Part shown: piece by piece, positions 11,285 through 24,503 of the stretch | Layout of the letters: each line of letters begins with the position of its first letter | Position numbering within the stretch: position 1 is the first letter of the stretch | Assembly: GCA_025345505.1 (NCBI GenBank) | Contig: JANVCC010000011.1 | Span: forward strand, 871,230-935,229 | Length of the DNA: 64,000 bases | Direction: 5' to 3' | Origin: Todiramphus chloris collaris | Lineage: Eukaryota > Chordata > Aves > Coraciiformes > Alcedinidae | Made by a program: the position numbers and the translations under genes | The notes under the pieces: model-generated | Told to the model about the DNA's origin: nothing | Databases searched by the model: none | The model's input: the letters and a program-made list of their open reading frames with translations, nothing else

Positions 11285-13854
11285 ATCAGCTTAGTCTATG
11301 TTGTAGTAAGGAAGGTTGGTGTGTTTCAGTGAAATTTGGCCATACTCCTGAATGTCTTTGAAGAAGTTTCTCTGCTTTCTCTCCTGTCTTCATCAATCAA
11401 CCAAATGGATTGGTGGAGAGAGATCCCTTGGATCTCAATCTGAGCTGTTATTTCTTCTTTATCATGCAGAGTGGATCTTTTGCTTCCTCCTTCTATATAT
11501 CCCCCTGCATAGATCAGCAAATGTTCTGGTTTGTGGAGTATATTCTTAGCCAGTACAGGAAGATTATTTGGTTAAAATGCTGTTGGAGAGAGGTGCTCAT
11601 GTACAGAATTTTTATTGTGTAATTAAAGAAAATCCTAAATGTAATAAAGAATAAAAGAAGGGAGGTACCATGTATCACTATTTATGACATTATGATAATT
11701 ATGTTTCCAAAGCGGATTTTTAATTTGTACCCTGCTAGAGTTGTTGACTTTAATTTATAATCCAATAAACCTATAAATTGTTGCTCAAGGCAGGCAGGCA
11801 TGTTCTATCAGGCCAGACCTAATAATTTAGAAGCAGTTTAGTAAGCTCAATAGCATCTGCAGTGCAATTGCTTTTATGAGCTGGCTTGTCCCATTTGGCA
11901 CTACCTTGTTTTGTTTCTAGTGTGCTGCTGTGTTCTGAATTTATTGCTGCAACCCAAGAATAGCTCGTCTAATTTCTCTTGATGGGGGGAAATGAGCCTG
12001 TCCACGTGGTGGTATGACTTGCTTTCCAATCTCTGTGCTGGAGAGAGGTGACTCTGAGGAGACTCTTAGGAATAGGTGTGAGATGACAGTGATGAAAGGG
12101 TTGCTTGTGTGCTCTTCATAGTGGGCCTGTTTCTGCCTTAATTTATAGCTTGTGTAGATCCTTTTGCTCTGTCAGTTTGTTGGCTGCAAGAGCAGAAGTT
12201 CCTTTGTTGCTCTTCTATTCTCTCTGGGAAGCAGCTTGGTGGAAGAAACTCCAGGGAATTTGTATGTTATAGTGAGAGAGAGAAGTAGGACAGGAGTCCT
12301 TGTGCTCCGTAAAGTGCATGGCCAAAGCTTTTAGTCTTCCAGATTGCATAGCTTTAATATCAGTTAGGAGTCTGGAGATCATCAAGCTGCTTTTGTTATT
12401 CACAATCCAGTGCAGTGGAGACACCTGCATTATGCTCGAGGAATACAGCCCTTAAATGACCTGAAATCCAGAGCAGGATGGAACTAACTTGTCTAAGCCT
12501 TCATGAACAAAGGCGTGAACCTTGCTTTAAAGTCCTGTTCTGTTGCTTTCAAAGCAACTTTTGTGCAGAGTGTCTGAGTGAGTCCCACAGATCCCAAGTT
12601 CATAGATGTTATAGAGAAGGTCGTTGTTTTTCAGGGGTTACTTTGCACCAAATGGAACATCTGGCCCTCCTTTAGCAAGTGTTTAGTAACTCCAACCTCA
12701 GAAACCTCCCAAGTGACAGTTGTTTGAGGTATATACCAGTAGTGTCTATTGGAACAGAGAAGCTGAAGTACTTAAAAGAAAATGGGTCCTTCCTTACCCA
12801 TCTAAGGGATGCTCCATCTCGGTTGGAAGACTTCACATATAATGGTGTGCCTTGACCTCCCTGCATACCGTGGTGAAGTAGTGGGATGCTCATCTTGTTA
12901 TTCCACCGGTGCAAGCAACAGGTGAAAGAAAGAATCTCTTTATTTTTTTGCTATATCAAGCCCTGTGAAAAAGCAGATGGGATGTGATTTCATTCAGTGA
13001 TGACTTGTGTGCTCCATTTAGTACCCAAGCATATGTGTAAAGCACTTTTTGTGCACTATGGAACTTAGTTTTGGTAAGGTGGAGGGTTTTTTAAATACCT
13101 GCCAGCAGAAAACTTGGGAGTTCAACCTTCTCTAAGCTATTGTGTGATTCTGACACGCTTAATTTTATACTTTCTTGCATGAGCCCAGGCAGCTACTTAA
13201 ACTGTCCTGTGATTTCCTACATGCACATCTGCTGTGTTAAATGTCTCTCACTGGGGAATTCTGTGTGCTAATAACTCAGTTTTGCAGAAAACATTAAGTA
13301 TATCAAGGAAGAAAAGATTTGACCACAAGAATAAATCTACCAGTTCCTCTGAAGTCCAAATTGTTCACTGGAGACCTAATGAAGGCAATGCATAAGGAGA
13401 TAGCTTCAGTCTGTCTGATGAGCACAGCCCAAACTTCTGGACAGGAGCTGGAGGACCACCACCAGTGAGGAGAAAGGACTGTGACACTGTCTTCTGAGCC
13501 ATGTCAGTAACTGTTGAATAAACACTTTGGGTCAATAGTCGATTGGCACAGAGCAGAACTGAATGCAAAATTGGTCCTAAAACTGAATTAATCCATGGGT
13601 TTTGACTGAGAGGGGAGTGAATTTGGGTCATAGTTTCCCATTCAAGCAACCTATGCCTTTGTGTATTGCGAAGTAGAAAAAGACCTTTCCCTTGTTACGT
13701 TTTTCAGGCGTGGGTGTATCAAGCCAAAGGGAGGCATTGTACTCCAAGATGTACCCAGGAATATCATATGAATCATGTAAGGGATCAGCAAGCTTAATGT
13801 AGTCATTTAAATGATTCAGTGTCTGCTATAATGGAGACTTGGCTAAACTGAATG

Positions 13855-14060
13855 TCTTAGCACCCGTCTCTGGCAACAATTCGCTCGCTGGAAATACCAA
13901 CATCCGTATGCAGTTCCCCCTTTGGCCTCCTAATTTGAGGTTGGGGTTGGGCGGGGAGGGGAGGGTCACATTCCACCTTTTTCCTGTGTCTCGCCTCCTG
14001 CAAACTCGACAGTAAATTAGGTTGGGCTGTGGTCATAGCCTGCTTCCAGGCTGCTGCCAT
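13855..14060. promoter_or_regulatory. Candidate regulatory segment (GC box, clustered CpG)
   Basis: Seven CpG dinucleotides fall in roughly 150 bp, in a region otherwise almost free of CpG. The segment also holds a GGGCGGGG Sp1-type box at 13949-13956 and ACATTCCA, a TEAD-like word, at 13968-13975. No transcription start or coding exon can be assigned. An intronic enhancer or a remnant of a promoter are both possible; this is inference from composition only. Confidence 0.25.
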
Positions 14061-14577
14061 GTGATTTATTAACACTTTTTTTTTTTTGGTGTGTGTCTGG
14101 CATAGTGCAATTGTTGTGTTAGGCAGGACTTTTGTGGGGGTCCTGGGCTGGAGAAATTAATTCTGACATTGTTTCCATAATGGTCTAATAAATGGCAGAA
14201 AAGCTTTGCTCATCAAAGATTCATGCCCTTTTGCTGGTGGAAAAGATGTTTCTAATGCCAGGCGGAAACTGGCTCCATCTTTTTATCCTCTCAATCCTTT
14301 GTGTTACTCCCAGGGCTACTGGGCAGCAAATGCTTTGGGAAATACCCCTTGTGATATGACACAGGTTAATTGAAAATTCAGCTGTCTTTCAGGTGTGGTT
14401 TGATGGTGCTAGCAGCTGTTAAACTTTTAGCATCTAATGGAGATCATTTGGAGCTAGAATGTCAAGGGAGATGATGGAAGAGCCTTTGCTTGAATTATTC
14501 AGGCAGAGTCTGAATGAAGACCAGTGGGGAATACTTCTGTGTTACTGGAAGTCACAGTCCACATGCATGTGATTCAT

Positions 14578-14651
14578 TGAATCACAGAATGGTTTGGGTT
14601 GGAAGGGACCTCTAAAAGTCATCTAGTCCAACTCCCCTGCGGTGAGCAGGG
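14578..14651 (-). mobile_element. CR1 LINE, short 3' remnant (reverse orientation)
   Basis: About 75 bp of the CR1 3' terminus is present in minus orientation: GAATCACAGAATGGTTTGGG and TCATCTAGTCCAACTCCCCT up to GTGAGCAGGG. The sequence then departs from CR1. It is either a very short 5'-truncated insertion or one later broken by deletion. Confidence 0.88.
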
Positions 14652-16631
14652 AATTGATTGCTGGACAGCCATGCCTATCAAGGAGATGGGGCTTGAGACC
14701 ACCTTGCTTCAGTAACCAAATCTCGTAGTTCAGTCTATATTTGTCTTTTTCTTGCCATGAGTTTTCTAGTAAGACATAATAATTTTTGTATTAAATGTAA
14801 CAAGAAAATTTAAAAGATTGCATCCCTTAGGGAGCTGGGAGCTACTGCTTGTACTTAGCTTTAGAACGATTGCTTTTCCTTTTTATTTGCCTCTTCTAAT
14901 AGCTGTAGCATGTTTGGTACTGGAGTAAGTCCAAAGCGAGTCTCCTCTTGAGCTTGTAAACTTAAACAGCAGATGCACCTCCTACCTCTGAGCTTCCTCC
15001 CCTGTTTTTGGGTAGGAAAGAACAAAGAGTCTTTATGTAGCTCTGCAAAATCCCTGTCATAGTCTTAGTGGATTTGAAGCATTAACCTGACTGCTGAATG
15101 CTGACTTATATCACGTCTGTAAAAAGAAAAGGAAATATGGTTTTGCACATGCTATATTTAGTAGTTCCATCAGTCTGACTTGAAACGGGAGCTGAGGTGC
15201 TGCTGATAATTAAGATATCTCCCATGACAAAGAAACCTGGATTGTTTGGATGGGCATCCTGCATGCAGACAGTTGTCAGCCTTGCCTTTTGATGTGGGTT
15301 TGTAAATCGGGCCTTTCCATTGCCTTGTGCTTTGAGTAGGGAAGGTTAACTGTGCTGTCAGTATGAACAACAAGCAGGCCATAAGCAGGTGTCCTATGCC
15401 TAACATGCCTTGATATAATTAGTTGTAATTATGAACCATGACTGCTGTAGCTATTAATTGAAATATTAGACATCCTTTCCTCACCAGCTGTTTCTCGCTG
15501 GAAAAACTTGGATACTCCGAGATGTACTGAAGAGCTCAGGGCCCAAAAAAACCCCAGTTAACAAATGAAGCCGTAACTATGGCCTGTTGTAGACTGTTCA
15601 TCCCTCAAAACATCCACCCCAACAATGCAATCTTGTACTTGGGGTTTTTGATGTCAAAGCCCACAGAGGTTACAGATGCTTTTTCAGTGATTGTGTGTAT
15701 AACTTTCCTGCTGTGGGTTTTGTTGCACAAGCAATTTACTCTTGCAGGGAGAAAAATGGCTTGGAAAGTCTTTTTTTGGGGAGGTAAAAATTAAATTAAT
15801 GTAAAATCCGGATTTTTTTTTTCCCTTCTTTACCATGCATTTGTCTCCCCTTGTTATTCCTTCAAGTCCAAGATGTTTGTCAGAGGAGGAAAAAAAATTG
15901 CTTCTGCTACCAATGTGGTCATCAGACCTTAGAGCAGCTTGACTGTCTGCCAAGGTTCCCTTCTATCGTGTAACAAGAAATAGATTGAAGAGCTGCTTTT
16001 AAACTTCTGAAGTGAAAAATGCCTGTGGCAACCTGTGTGCTTAGGCTGGCTGCTTGGCTTCTCTGCAAGGCTCTTTCACTCGAGGAAAGTACCTTGAAGC
16101 GTGTCCATGTATTGAGCTGTTAATGCCTGGATGGGTTTCACCTCCCTGATTCTCTACTGCCATTTCCACTGAAGTTCTTATTAAATACAAGATATCCCGT
16201 GAGGGCTGCTTCTGACTGCTTTAATACCTACCTTAGAAGGTTTTTCTGGATTCAAAGACTTAAGGTAATATCCAGAAACTCATGATATTGAGTCCTACTG
16301 GGCCTTACTCTGGTATTCCAGATTCTACATTGAGGATATTATTGGCCTGTCTCTCAGGTTACTGTGTGCTTTACAGAGCTTCATACAGACCCTAATTTAC
16401 TGTGGATTAATTGAGATGGAAAGGGAACACTGCCCTTCAATGGATGTAGGAGCCTGTGGCCATTATATGAGGCTGTGCTGGGACAGCGGGGCTGATAGTC
16501 CCACTGCTCACATCATGGCCCTGTCTCTCATCATGTCCATGAAGATATGAGGATGACTTAATGCCATGTGAGAAACAGCCCATGGAGAAACAACTTTATT
16601 TCCATTTAATGGGGTAATTTTCAGTATCAGT
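14652..16631. other. Non-coding stretch
   Basis: No gene, RNA or identifiable repeat seen. Several short homopolymer runs are present. Probably intronic. Confidence 0.55.
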
Positions 16632-17358
16632 TGAGGCTGGACGATGAAGGGTTGGAGAGTAGCCCTGCAGAGAAAGACTTGAGGATGTTGGCGGATGGAG
16701 GAAAAAAAAAAGCTGGACATAAGGCAGCAATATGTGCTCGCAGCCCAGAAGCCAATGGCATCCTGGGCTGCATCCAGAGCAGTGTGGGCAGCAGGTCAGG
16801 GAGGGGATTCTGCCCCTCTGCTCTGCTCATAGTATTTATATTGATAAGAACAACCCCCTGCAGTGCTGGGTCCAGCTCTGGAGTCCTCAGCACAGGAGAG
16901 ACAGGGACCTGTTGGAGCGGGGCCAGAGGAGGCCACAGCAATGCTGGGAGGGCTGGAACCCCTCTGCTGGGAGGCCAGGCTGAGAGAGTTGGGGCTGTTC
17001 AGCCTGGAGAGGAGAAGGTTCTGGGTAAAATTTGTTGTGTCCTTTCAGTCCTTCAAGGGGCCCTATTGAGAAAGATTGGGATGGACTTGCAGGGCCTGTT
17101 GTGACAGGACAAGGGCAATGGTTTTAAAATAAGAAGGAAGATTTAGACTAGAGAGGAGGAAGGAATTTTTTACACTGAGGGTGGTGAGACACTGGCACAA
17201 GTTCATCCACAGAGGTGTTCAATGCCCCATTCCAGGTCATGTCAGGTAGGATGGGGCAACCTGCTCTAGCTGCAGATGTTCCTGCTCACTGCAGGATGGG
17301 TTGGACTAGATGACCTTGTAAGGTCCATTCCAACCGGAACTATTCTATGATTCTATAA
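16632..17358 (+). mobile_element. CR1 LINE fragment
   Basis: Sense-orientation CR1 of about 727 bp. It starts in the reverse-transcriptase C-terminal region (GGCTGGACGATGAAGGGTTG) and passes AGGCCACAGCAATGCTGGGA and GGGTTGGACTAGATGACCTT. It ends in the classical tail TATTCTATGATTCTATAA. An A-run (GGAAAAAAAAAAGC) and frameshifts disrupt the coding frame. Confidence 0.95.
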
Positions 17359-20300
17359 TAATCATCATGGGGAGTACTAATAAAATCAGATAAATTCCCT
17401 ACTACATCTTTCTAAAGGATGAGAGGATGGTACATCAGGATCTGATCTGCAGAGATGGTCTATTCCTGTGGTGGTCTCCTCTCCTCTTCCCCCTGCTGTT
17501 TGCATACATTTCCTGTGTAGTGTTCTCCTCCTGCATTTCTGAGTGTCAAAGAGAGGCTAAACAGTTAGGGAAGTGCCATTGCCTGCCTGTCTGGATCATC
17601 TGTGAGTTAGAGGTGGGTTTTATGGGTTGCAATACAGTGCCTAGTTGATGAAAACAAGCATAAAATGGAAATAATTGATCTCCTTTCCCAGCCCTTCTCA
17701 GTGCAGGGAGGAGACAGCACATCTACAAAATGCTGATATGTGTAGAGCCCTGCAGCTGTCTGCCCTGCAATTGTACCCTTCCTCCCTTAGCTGCAAAAAT
17801 CAATTTACACCAGTTACAGGGCAGTCCTGCTCTTACTGAGCTGTTTGCCATGCTCTGGTACTCACAGCGTTATTGCCTCCTCTGTAAAGGAGCCTGTTTT
17901 TATGTCAAAGCATAATTTTGATTTTATTAAAAGCAACTTTGTGAGCAGTTAATGTCAATGTTTTGTTTGTTTGTTTTAAACTTGGGGACAGTTGAGGAAG
18001 TGAGTGATGAATATGTATTAGTCCTCTGGACACGTTAAATCTGTTGTAGTGTGGGGGAGAGCTCAAACTCTGCTGTTATTTATCACAGAGGGTGGATTGT
18101 GACTTGACCTATGTCAAGGAAAGGCATTCCTTGGCTCCATGAGAAAGTCGGCGAAGGATCATTGAATGCACGCTTTGCATCTTTGTATAAGGCACCTTGT
18201 GCCTAATTTGGGGCTGAAGCAAATAACTGCCTTGGTCTCTTCCACAGCAGGAGGGAGTTTGTGGCTTCATTAAGAGTATTCTTTGGGATGATGTTGTTGA
18301 CACTGTGGGCAGTGCCTGTGTCATGATCTATTCTTGTGCTTGGAAATTTTTTTTTAATAGGCATCTATCCTGAATGTGAAGCCAAAAGCCATGTTTGCTG
18401 TCTACAAAATCCCAGGCTGCAAAACAGTGATGCTTTGGGAATTCTTTCCCTGCATACTTCCTTGAACTGTTTTTTCCATCCATGTTGTCTCTCTGTTCCG
18501 TCCATCTCTTGGCCAGAACAATGGCTTTATTTCTAGCTTGCTAAATACCTATGTTGGGTTGTGCAAAGAGATTGTAACAAGGCAGGTTGCTCGTGCAAAA
18601 TGTCCAGTGCCATGTAGGAGAGCTGCAATATGAGCAGTTTTGCCTAGTGTGTTGTACAACCAATGAGCTGTGAAACAGAAAAAAACCCTTTGACTGTCTG
18701 GGTTATTTTCAGTGCAAGCTGTTTTGAACTTTCAGGAAATGTCATCTTCAGGTTAGCTTCTTAAAGGAGAGTGGAAAGTCAGGCTGGCTGGGGTGCTGCT
18801 TTGAAAAAAACTCTTGAGTACAGCAAGGTACAGAAACAGACTTGCTATTTCTGTAACACCTTTCATTGGAGGAATTGAAGTGATTTAATCAATGTGCAAC
18901 TCTGTGATGAGAGAGATAATTACTCCCATTTTTACAGAGTGAGAATGCCTTTTCTGAAATTGCAAACAATTTTATTGCAAGGAAATTAATTGAGATTTCT
19001 CTCTAAAGAGCATCCTCCCAGTGTGCTTTGGTGCCTCCAGGGGCACCCACTGGGCAGCCCAGCAGAAAAGTGAAGTTTGCTTTGATTCCGGAAAGGTGAA
19101 TCGAGCATGTCCCTCCCTTGGGGGCTCCACACCTCACCTCACTTGTGATATCCTCTGCTCGTTGCGTGTCTTTGTGCTTTTGCTGCAGATGGTCACTGGA
19201 AACGAAGAGCAGAAAAATAGATTTAATTGGATAGTGCCATTATTTTGGGATTTGAACAGTTCATGTACCAGGTCTGCCACTGGAAGACACCAGGAAGGAG
19301 ACAGAGCAGTTGCAATGCCTCTTTCAATTCATGCAGAGAGCTATCAGGCTCTTGTTCCCATTTAAAACATGGTAGAAAAGACTTGCTTATCTTGTCTGTA
19401 TGTTGGCTACTTGCATTTTAGTTGTGGAGCTGGATACTGATAGGAAATAGCTGCAGGGGAATCTTGTGTCTTCTCTCTAGACGAGCATGCAGAGTTGCTT
19501 TTACATAATTGGACTTTGCTATGCCAGAATTATAAACATCACAGAAAATGCTCAATCGCAACAACTGTGATGTGTGATTTGTCAGAGCTGCTGAAAAGTG
19601 GAAAGGGGACCTTGAGTAAGTCACATCTTTAGCCTCTTTGCTGCAGCTTTTATTAGTCAATTTTTTGCTTACTGTTACTGTGAATTTTTTTTTTTTTGGT
19701 GCCTTCCAGACAATGATTTCTGAATAACACAAGCATTTAAGTATCTACTGCTTTATAGCTTTCCCTGCTGCTGTCCTCAGCTGGAGTCCAGCTGACCCAT
19801 CAGGCAGGATAGCTGGATAGTGTGCCCTTGTAAATGCCTTTTTAAACTGTTGTTGCCTATTGTGACCCTAAAGGAAGGGGAAGAAAGAGCTTATATGGAC
19901 TTCCAGGTGGGGAAACGTTCTGGCTTGCCTTTTGACACCACTTTTATTGGTGCTTCTGGTATAACTTTCTACTTCTGCACCTTCTGGTGCAGACATGGCC
20001 CTCTTTGTAGGTAGACAAAAATGACCACAGCAAGACAAGCTTGGCTTTGTGGATGTCAGTTTTCACATGCATAACCTCTCACCTGGTCTTGGAGGTATAG
20101 TGAGTTGGTATCTGTTCTTCATATGAAGAAGGGAGCTAAATAGTGTTTTCCTAGATGCAAGTGGAGCCTAATCTGAGGTGTAATACAGGAATCCTTTCAG
20201 ATTGCTACTTCCAGGGTGAGCTTCCTGGTCATTCTGCGAACATCTCGCCCTGCTCCCGGTGCATCTCTCCTTTGAATCCTCTTTTCAGATTGAAGGCTAT

Positions 20301-21611
20301 TTGTCTTTGCTTTTGAGGGAAGGTGGTAGACTTCATACTGATATGAAGGACAGCCCCTGTTGCCTCTTAGTGACAGGTTTTTGTCTTTCAGTGCTGTCTG
20401 GCGATGCTTTTACCCTTTCAACCAGCAAAGAAATTCTTGGGGTTATTTTTGTGTCAAGCATTGTGACTAAGTAGTGTTTTGCATTTGGTTTGTAGACATT
20501 TGTTGCCAAGAGTAAAATGCATCAAGGGGAAGAAACTGTCCATGGAGTCAACTTGCTGGCTGTTTCTTTTCCCGGTCAAGTCCTTTGCACTTGAATCTGT
20601 TTGACATCTGTATCAGACTATTTGGGATAGGAATATTTGCTCTGAGCATTTTGCAACAGAATTCCTGTAAATAGTCCTTACAACACAGTAATTCTCTTTA
20701 AATAGGGATAAATATTCAATATTTATCCTATCTGCTATTCTTCCTAATGAAAGCCATGCTTATTATACTCATAAACGAGGAGGAAAGAGCTGGAGGCATG
20801 TCAGAGCCTGGGATTAGGCTGAGCTGGACAAACTGCAAAAGCAGTCTGGGGGCAGGACAGAAATAGGATCAGCAAGACAGAGCATTTTTTCCCTCTGGTG
20901 AGAGTGATCTGTTGAGATGCAGAGTGGTTGGGCCACAGCTTCACTGAATCTGTCTGGGGTTTTTAATGACTACAGTGTTTTCTAGGCCTGGTGTAGAACC
21001 CATCTAGCCAAATGTTCTATTTCCAACTGGAGACAGAAGCAGAGAGATAGAGAAAGACCTTTCAAAACCCCCAGGATGTGCATAAAAAGATCCTCCTTCT
21101 GGTAATATTTTTTTTTTTCTGAGATTTCTTGAGTAAGATGTTCTACTGATGCCATTACAATCAATAGCCTTCTTTGGCTATATTCTTAGTTAACTTACAT
21201 AGCCCTTTTTATATTTAACCTGCTTTTATTGACTCTAATTTTAAACTTATAGCCCATCGCCCTAGGATGTTGATGCTTAATTAAAGTGAACCATAAGCGG
21301 AATGCAAGTCAACAACATCACATGCCTGTGAAAAGCACTGTCATGAGACTGGGATATGTTAGCAGGAATAACATCCTCAGGAGGCATCTAGGATGCAGTC
21401 CTGCTGCTTGATGCTGATGAGAGCTCAGCAGGGATGCTGTGCCCAGAAAAGTGCTCCATTTTAGGCAAGGCTTGGACCTCATCCAGTTGGTCTGTGAAAG
21501 AGCAATAGGCTTTTTTTTTTTTTAATAGATGAGCCTCATGAGTATAGATTGAAAGAGCTGTGCCTATTACGACCAGAAGAGATAGCTGCCTGCCCTTGGC
21601 CTCCAAATGTA
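17359..21611. other. Non-coding stretch
   Basis: No credible exon found on either strand. A short perfect palindrome occurs at 20706-20728, and T-runs occur near 18350, 19690 and 21510. Otherwise I see nothing. Confidence 0.55.
20706..20728. repeat. 23-bp AT-rich palindrome
   Basis: GGATAAATATT, a single C, then AATATTTATCC form a perfect palindrome around one central base. It may be a cruciform-prone or protein-binding site, or chance in AT-rich DNA. Confidence 0.8.
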
Positions 21612-21921
21612 GAATCATAGAATTTGTTGGAAAAGACCTTTAAGATCAAGTCCAGCCATAAACCTAACACTACCAACCCCACCACTGAAACATGTCCCTA
21701 AGCACCTCATCTACATGTCTTTTAAATACCTCCAGGTATTTCCTAATATCCAACCTAAACCTCCCCTGGTGCAACTTGAGGCTATTTCTTCTTCCTGTCC
21801 TATCACTTCTTCCTTGGGACAAGAGACCAACCCCCACCTGGCTCCAGCCTCCTTTCAGGGAGCTGTTGAGGATGAGAAAGTCTCTCCTGAGCCTCCTTTT
21901 CTCCAGGCTAAAGGATTTGGT
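21612..21921 (-). mobile_element. CR1 LINE fragment (reverse orientation)
   Basis: The minus-strand CR1 3' end begins at AGAATCATAGAATTTGTTGG on the plus strand, followed by TTTAAGATCAAGTCCAGCC and CCCACCTGGCTCCAGCCTCC. It is truncated after CTTTTCTCCAGGC. It belongs to the same subfamily as the copy at 6331 and the inner element at 29842. Its antisense open frame spells a decayed reverse-transcriptase C-terminus. Confidence 0.93.
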
Positions 21922-23177
21922 AGAGTAAGGGAATAGTGCATCGCTAGCAAAAGTAATAGGTTTGTAATACTTGAATCTTTCCATTATTATGTCCAGAAGC
22001 ACCCAGTATTGCTGATAATGTTGTTTAGGAAAGACCCAGTAGATTAAAACCACATTGTCAGGAGCTGAGAGTCTAGAGTAAGTTATGCTGTGGGGGGTAG
22101 ACTGGGGAACCTCTATTGCTCTGTCATGTTCTCTCATAAATCAGAGGCTCCTTAAGGAATTTTTTTTTTTTTTTTTACCTCTGCACTAAATGAAAGAGGG
22201 AGGATGTAATTGCAGGAGGCAGAGCTGGTTCAAGACATTATTATTGCCACAAAGTCCCCTGGGGACACTAATAGCCAGAAACAGCCCTGGCTCCAGCTGT
22301 GCCCCATCTCTGGAACGACTCAGGAATTCCCATCACAGCACCATTGCGAGCTGCTGGCCTTTTTGTTATGAATACAGCTGCTGGGGTACAGTTAGATGTT
22401 GCCTCTGTTCAGCGAAGTACACCTAGAGAGAAACTGGTCCTCTAATGGCAAAGTGTGGGGGAGAGGAGGGGAAGGCAGATATGAGTTATGCTTTTGTTTG
22501 GATACCTTTATCCCTTTGCTTGCTACCTGGGCAAGCAAAAGTGCCCAACTGCTCCTCAGCTTTGCAAGGCTACAAGCCCTGAAGCCTGGAGGGAGCTAGC
22601 AATCCTGCCTAACTACCCTTTCTGGTTGTGTTTTTGGATGCTGGGAGCTGAGGTGTTTTACAAAGTGTAATAACGTTATTTTTAGAGATTTGGCTCTCTT
22701 TTTGTTGCATCTGTTGATCTACGGTTCAATTACGGCAGCCCCAGCAGGAACGCGTATTTCAATAATATGTTCTCTGCCACTTTCTTTGACCTGCTAAATT
22801 GAATTGTAAATGAAGCATGTCACAGCTCAGAAATCTCATTCATGGCCTTCTCTAACAAGGTGTGCAGAGACCTATTAGCCTAGTCTTTACAGTAATCAAA
22901 TAAGATATGTCTGAGATGTGCAGTGACTTAGTTTAGGAAGCATTTGGCTAGCTAGCGAAGCTTCAGCAGACAGAACGGTAGGAATAATTTTTCTCTCCTA
23001 TGTCAGACCCATTGTCTGTTACACTCAATTTCTTCGTTTTTCTTTCCATTTATTTATTTGCTGGCAGATTCCTCTTATGCAAGACCACAGCGTGTTACAT
23101 AGGAGTAGTGAATCAGCCCAAAGCTTTGCAGTGTTTATGAAGTGTCCAGGTTGGATCAATTTGGTTATGGTGACAGA
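21922..23177. other. Non-coding stretch; possible conserved element
   Basis: No gene is recognised. A segment at about 22672-22960 has low repeat content and balanced composition, with words such as CAATTACGG and AACGCGTATTTC. It has the texture of conserved non-coding DNA, but no comparison was possible. Confidence 0.4.
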
Positions 23178-23746
23178 TGTAGCCAGCAGGACTAGGGCAG
23201 GGATTGTCCCCCTGTACTCAGTACTAGGAAGGTCACACCTTGAATCTAGGGTTCGGTTTTGGGCCTCTCATTCCAAGAAGGACATGGAGGGGCCGGAGCA
23301 TGTCCAGAGAAGGGCAACAAAACTGGGGAAGGGTCTAGAGCACAAGTGTTGTGAGGAGCAGCTGAGGGACCTGGGGTTGTTGAGCCTGCAGAAAAGGAGG
23401 CTCAGGGGAGACCACCTCACTCTCCACAACTCCCTGCAAGGAGGCTGGAGCCAGGTGGGGTCAGTCTGTTCTCCAAAGGAACAAGCGATAGGGCAAGACA
23501 AAATGGCCTCAAGTTGCTCCAGGGGAGGTTGGACAAGAGAAACAATTTCTTCCCCTCAAGGGTTGTCAAGGCCTGTCCTAGGCTGCCCAGGGCAGGGGTG
23601 GAGTCCCCATCCCTGGAGGGGTTTCAAAGCCATGGAGCTGTGGTGCTGAGGGCCATGGTTTAGTGGTGACCTGGCAGTGCTGGGTTAACGGTTGAACTTG
23701 ATGATTTTTAAGGTCTCTCCCAACCAAAACGATTCTATGATCCTAT
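23178..23746 (+). mobile_element. CR1 LINE fragment
   Basis: Sense-orientation CR1. It begins near AGCCAGCAGGACTAGGGCAG and passes AGGAGGCTGGAGCCAGGTGG, then CTGCCCAGGGCAGGGGTGGA. It ends at CGATTCTATGATCCTATA. The open frame encodes a fragment of the reverse-transcriptase C-terminus (LRDLGLLSLQKRRLRGD) with frameshifts; inactive. Confidence 0.95.
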
Positions 23747-24503
23747 ATATCCTTCCCATCAGACCATCTCCTGCCTAGAGACAGTTACAAATGGCTAAGG
23801 TCCCATACCCTATTAGATTTGAAGTTCTAAGGAAACAGGAAGAAGAGAGGAAGCTGAGGATGAAGAGTAAAAAGTGAGAGCTGGAGAATGTGTTCAAGTG
23901 GAGTTTTGCACTAGATGTTCATAATCTTGGTTGTTAGATGGAGAGAATGAAGAGAAGTACCCTGTCCATAGGCTTCAAAAGTACTATGTGAGCTGACTGA
24001 TGCACAATGGTGTCCTCCAGACTGCTGCCTGCTCTCTCTTGGGTTCAGGAGTCTTAAATCCAACAGAGACATTACAGCCTGATCCCTCCGTAGCCTCATT
24101 AAGGCGCGAGAATTGAAGCTCAGGCACCTTGATTCTGTTCCCAATATACATAAAGTCTGGTAGCTCAACATCTGTTAATCAAGTATATTGATTTGCTCAC
24201 TGAAATGCTTCAAATCCTTGGAGTACAAGGTACTTTTCCATCGTTATATCCCTCTGCAATATGAGATTCAGCTATTGGATGTACTCCTGGAAGTGGAGGC
24301 TGATTGTATCTTGGTCTGTAATAGTGACAGCGCAGCCAGAAGTTTGAGGGATGTGAATTTTTTTTTTCTCTGCTGATATCTGAGACCACATCTGAGCACT
24401 GAGTATAGTTTGGGCCTCCCTAAAATGAAGGCAAGCCATAACGGACAGAAGCAAGCTCAGTGGAACCACCAAACTGATTGAATCTGGAGCCTGGTATATA
24501 TAA
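23747..24503. other. Non-coding spacer between two CR1 copies
   Basis: Nothing recognisable as a gene or repeat. Confidence 0.5.

Larger units (their letters stand above)
9441..14577. other. Non-coding stretch; poly-C run and possible conserved elements
   Basis: No gene recognised. It holds a 20-base C run at 11265-11284, an AT-rich stretch at about 11640-11930 with many homeobox-like TAATTA/ATTTA words, and a CpG- and GC-box-containing segment at 13855-14060. These last two are suggestions of regulatory DNA only. Confidence 0.5.

Noticed and set aside
16631-17104. Long open frames with repeated text such as [20 protein letters not shown]
   Set aside because: Out-of-frame translations of CR1 elements, recurring at 9272, 16631, 36374 and 48737; not a gene family.
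24490-24503. TATATATAAGG, TATA-box-like
   Set aside because: It lies just before a decayed CR1 with no transcript evidence; AT-rich words like this are common here.
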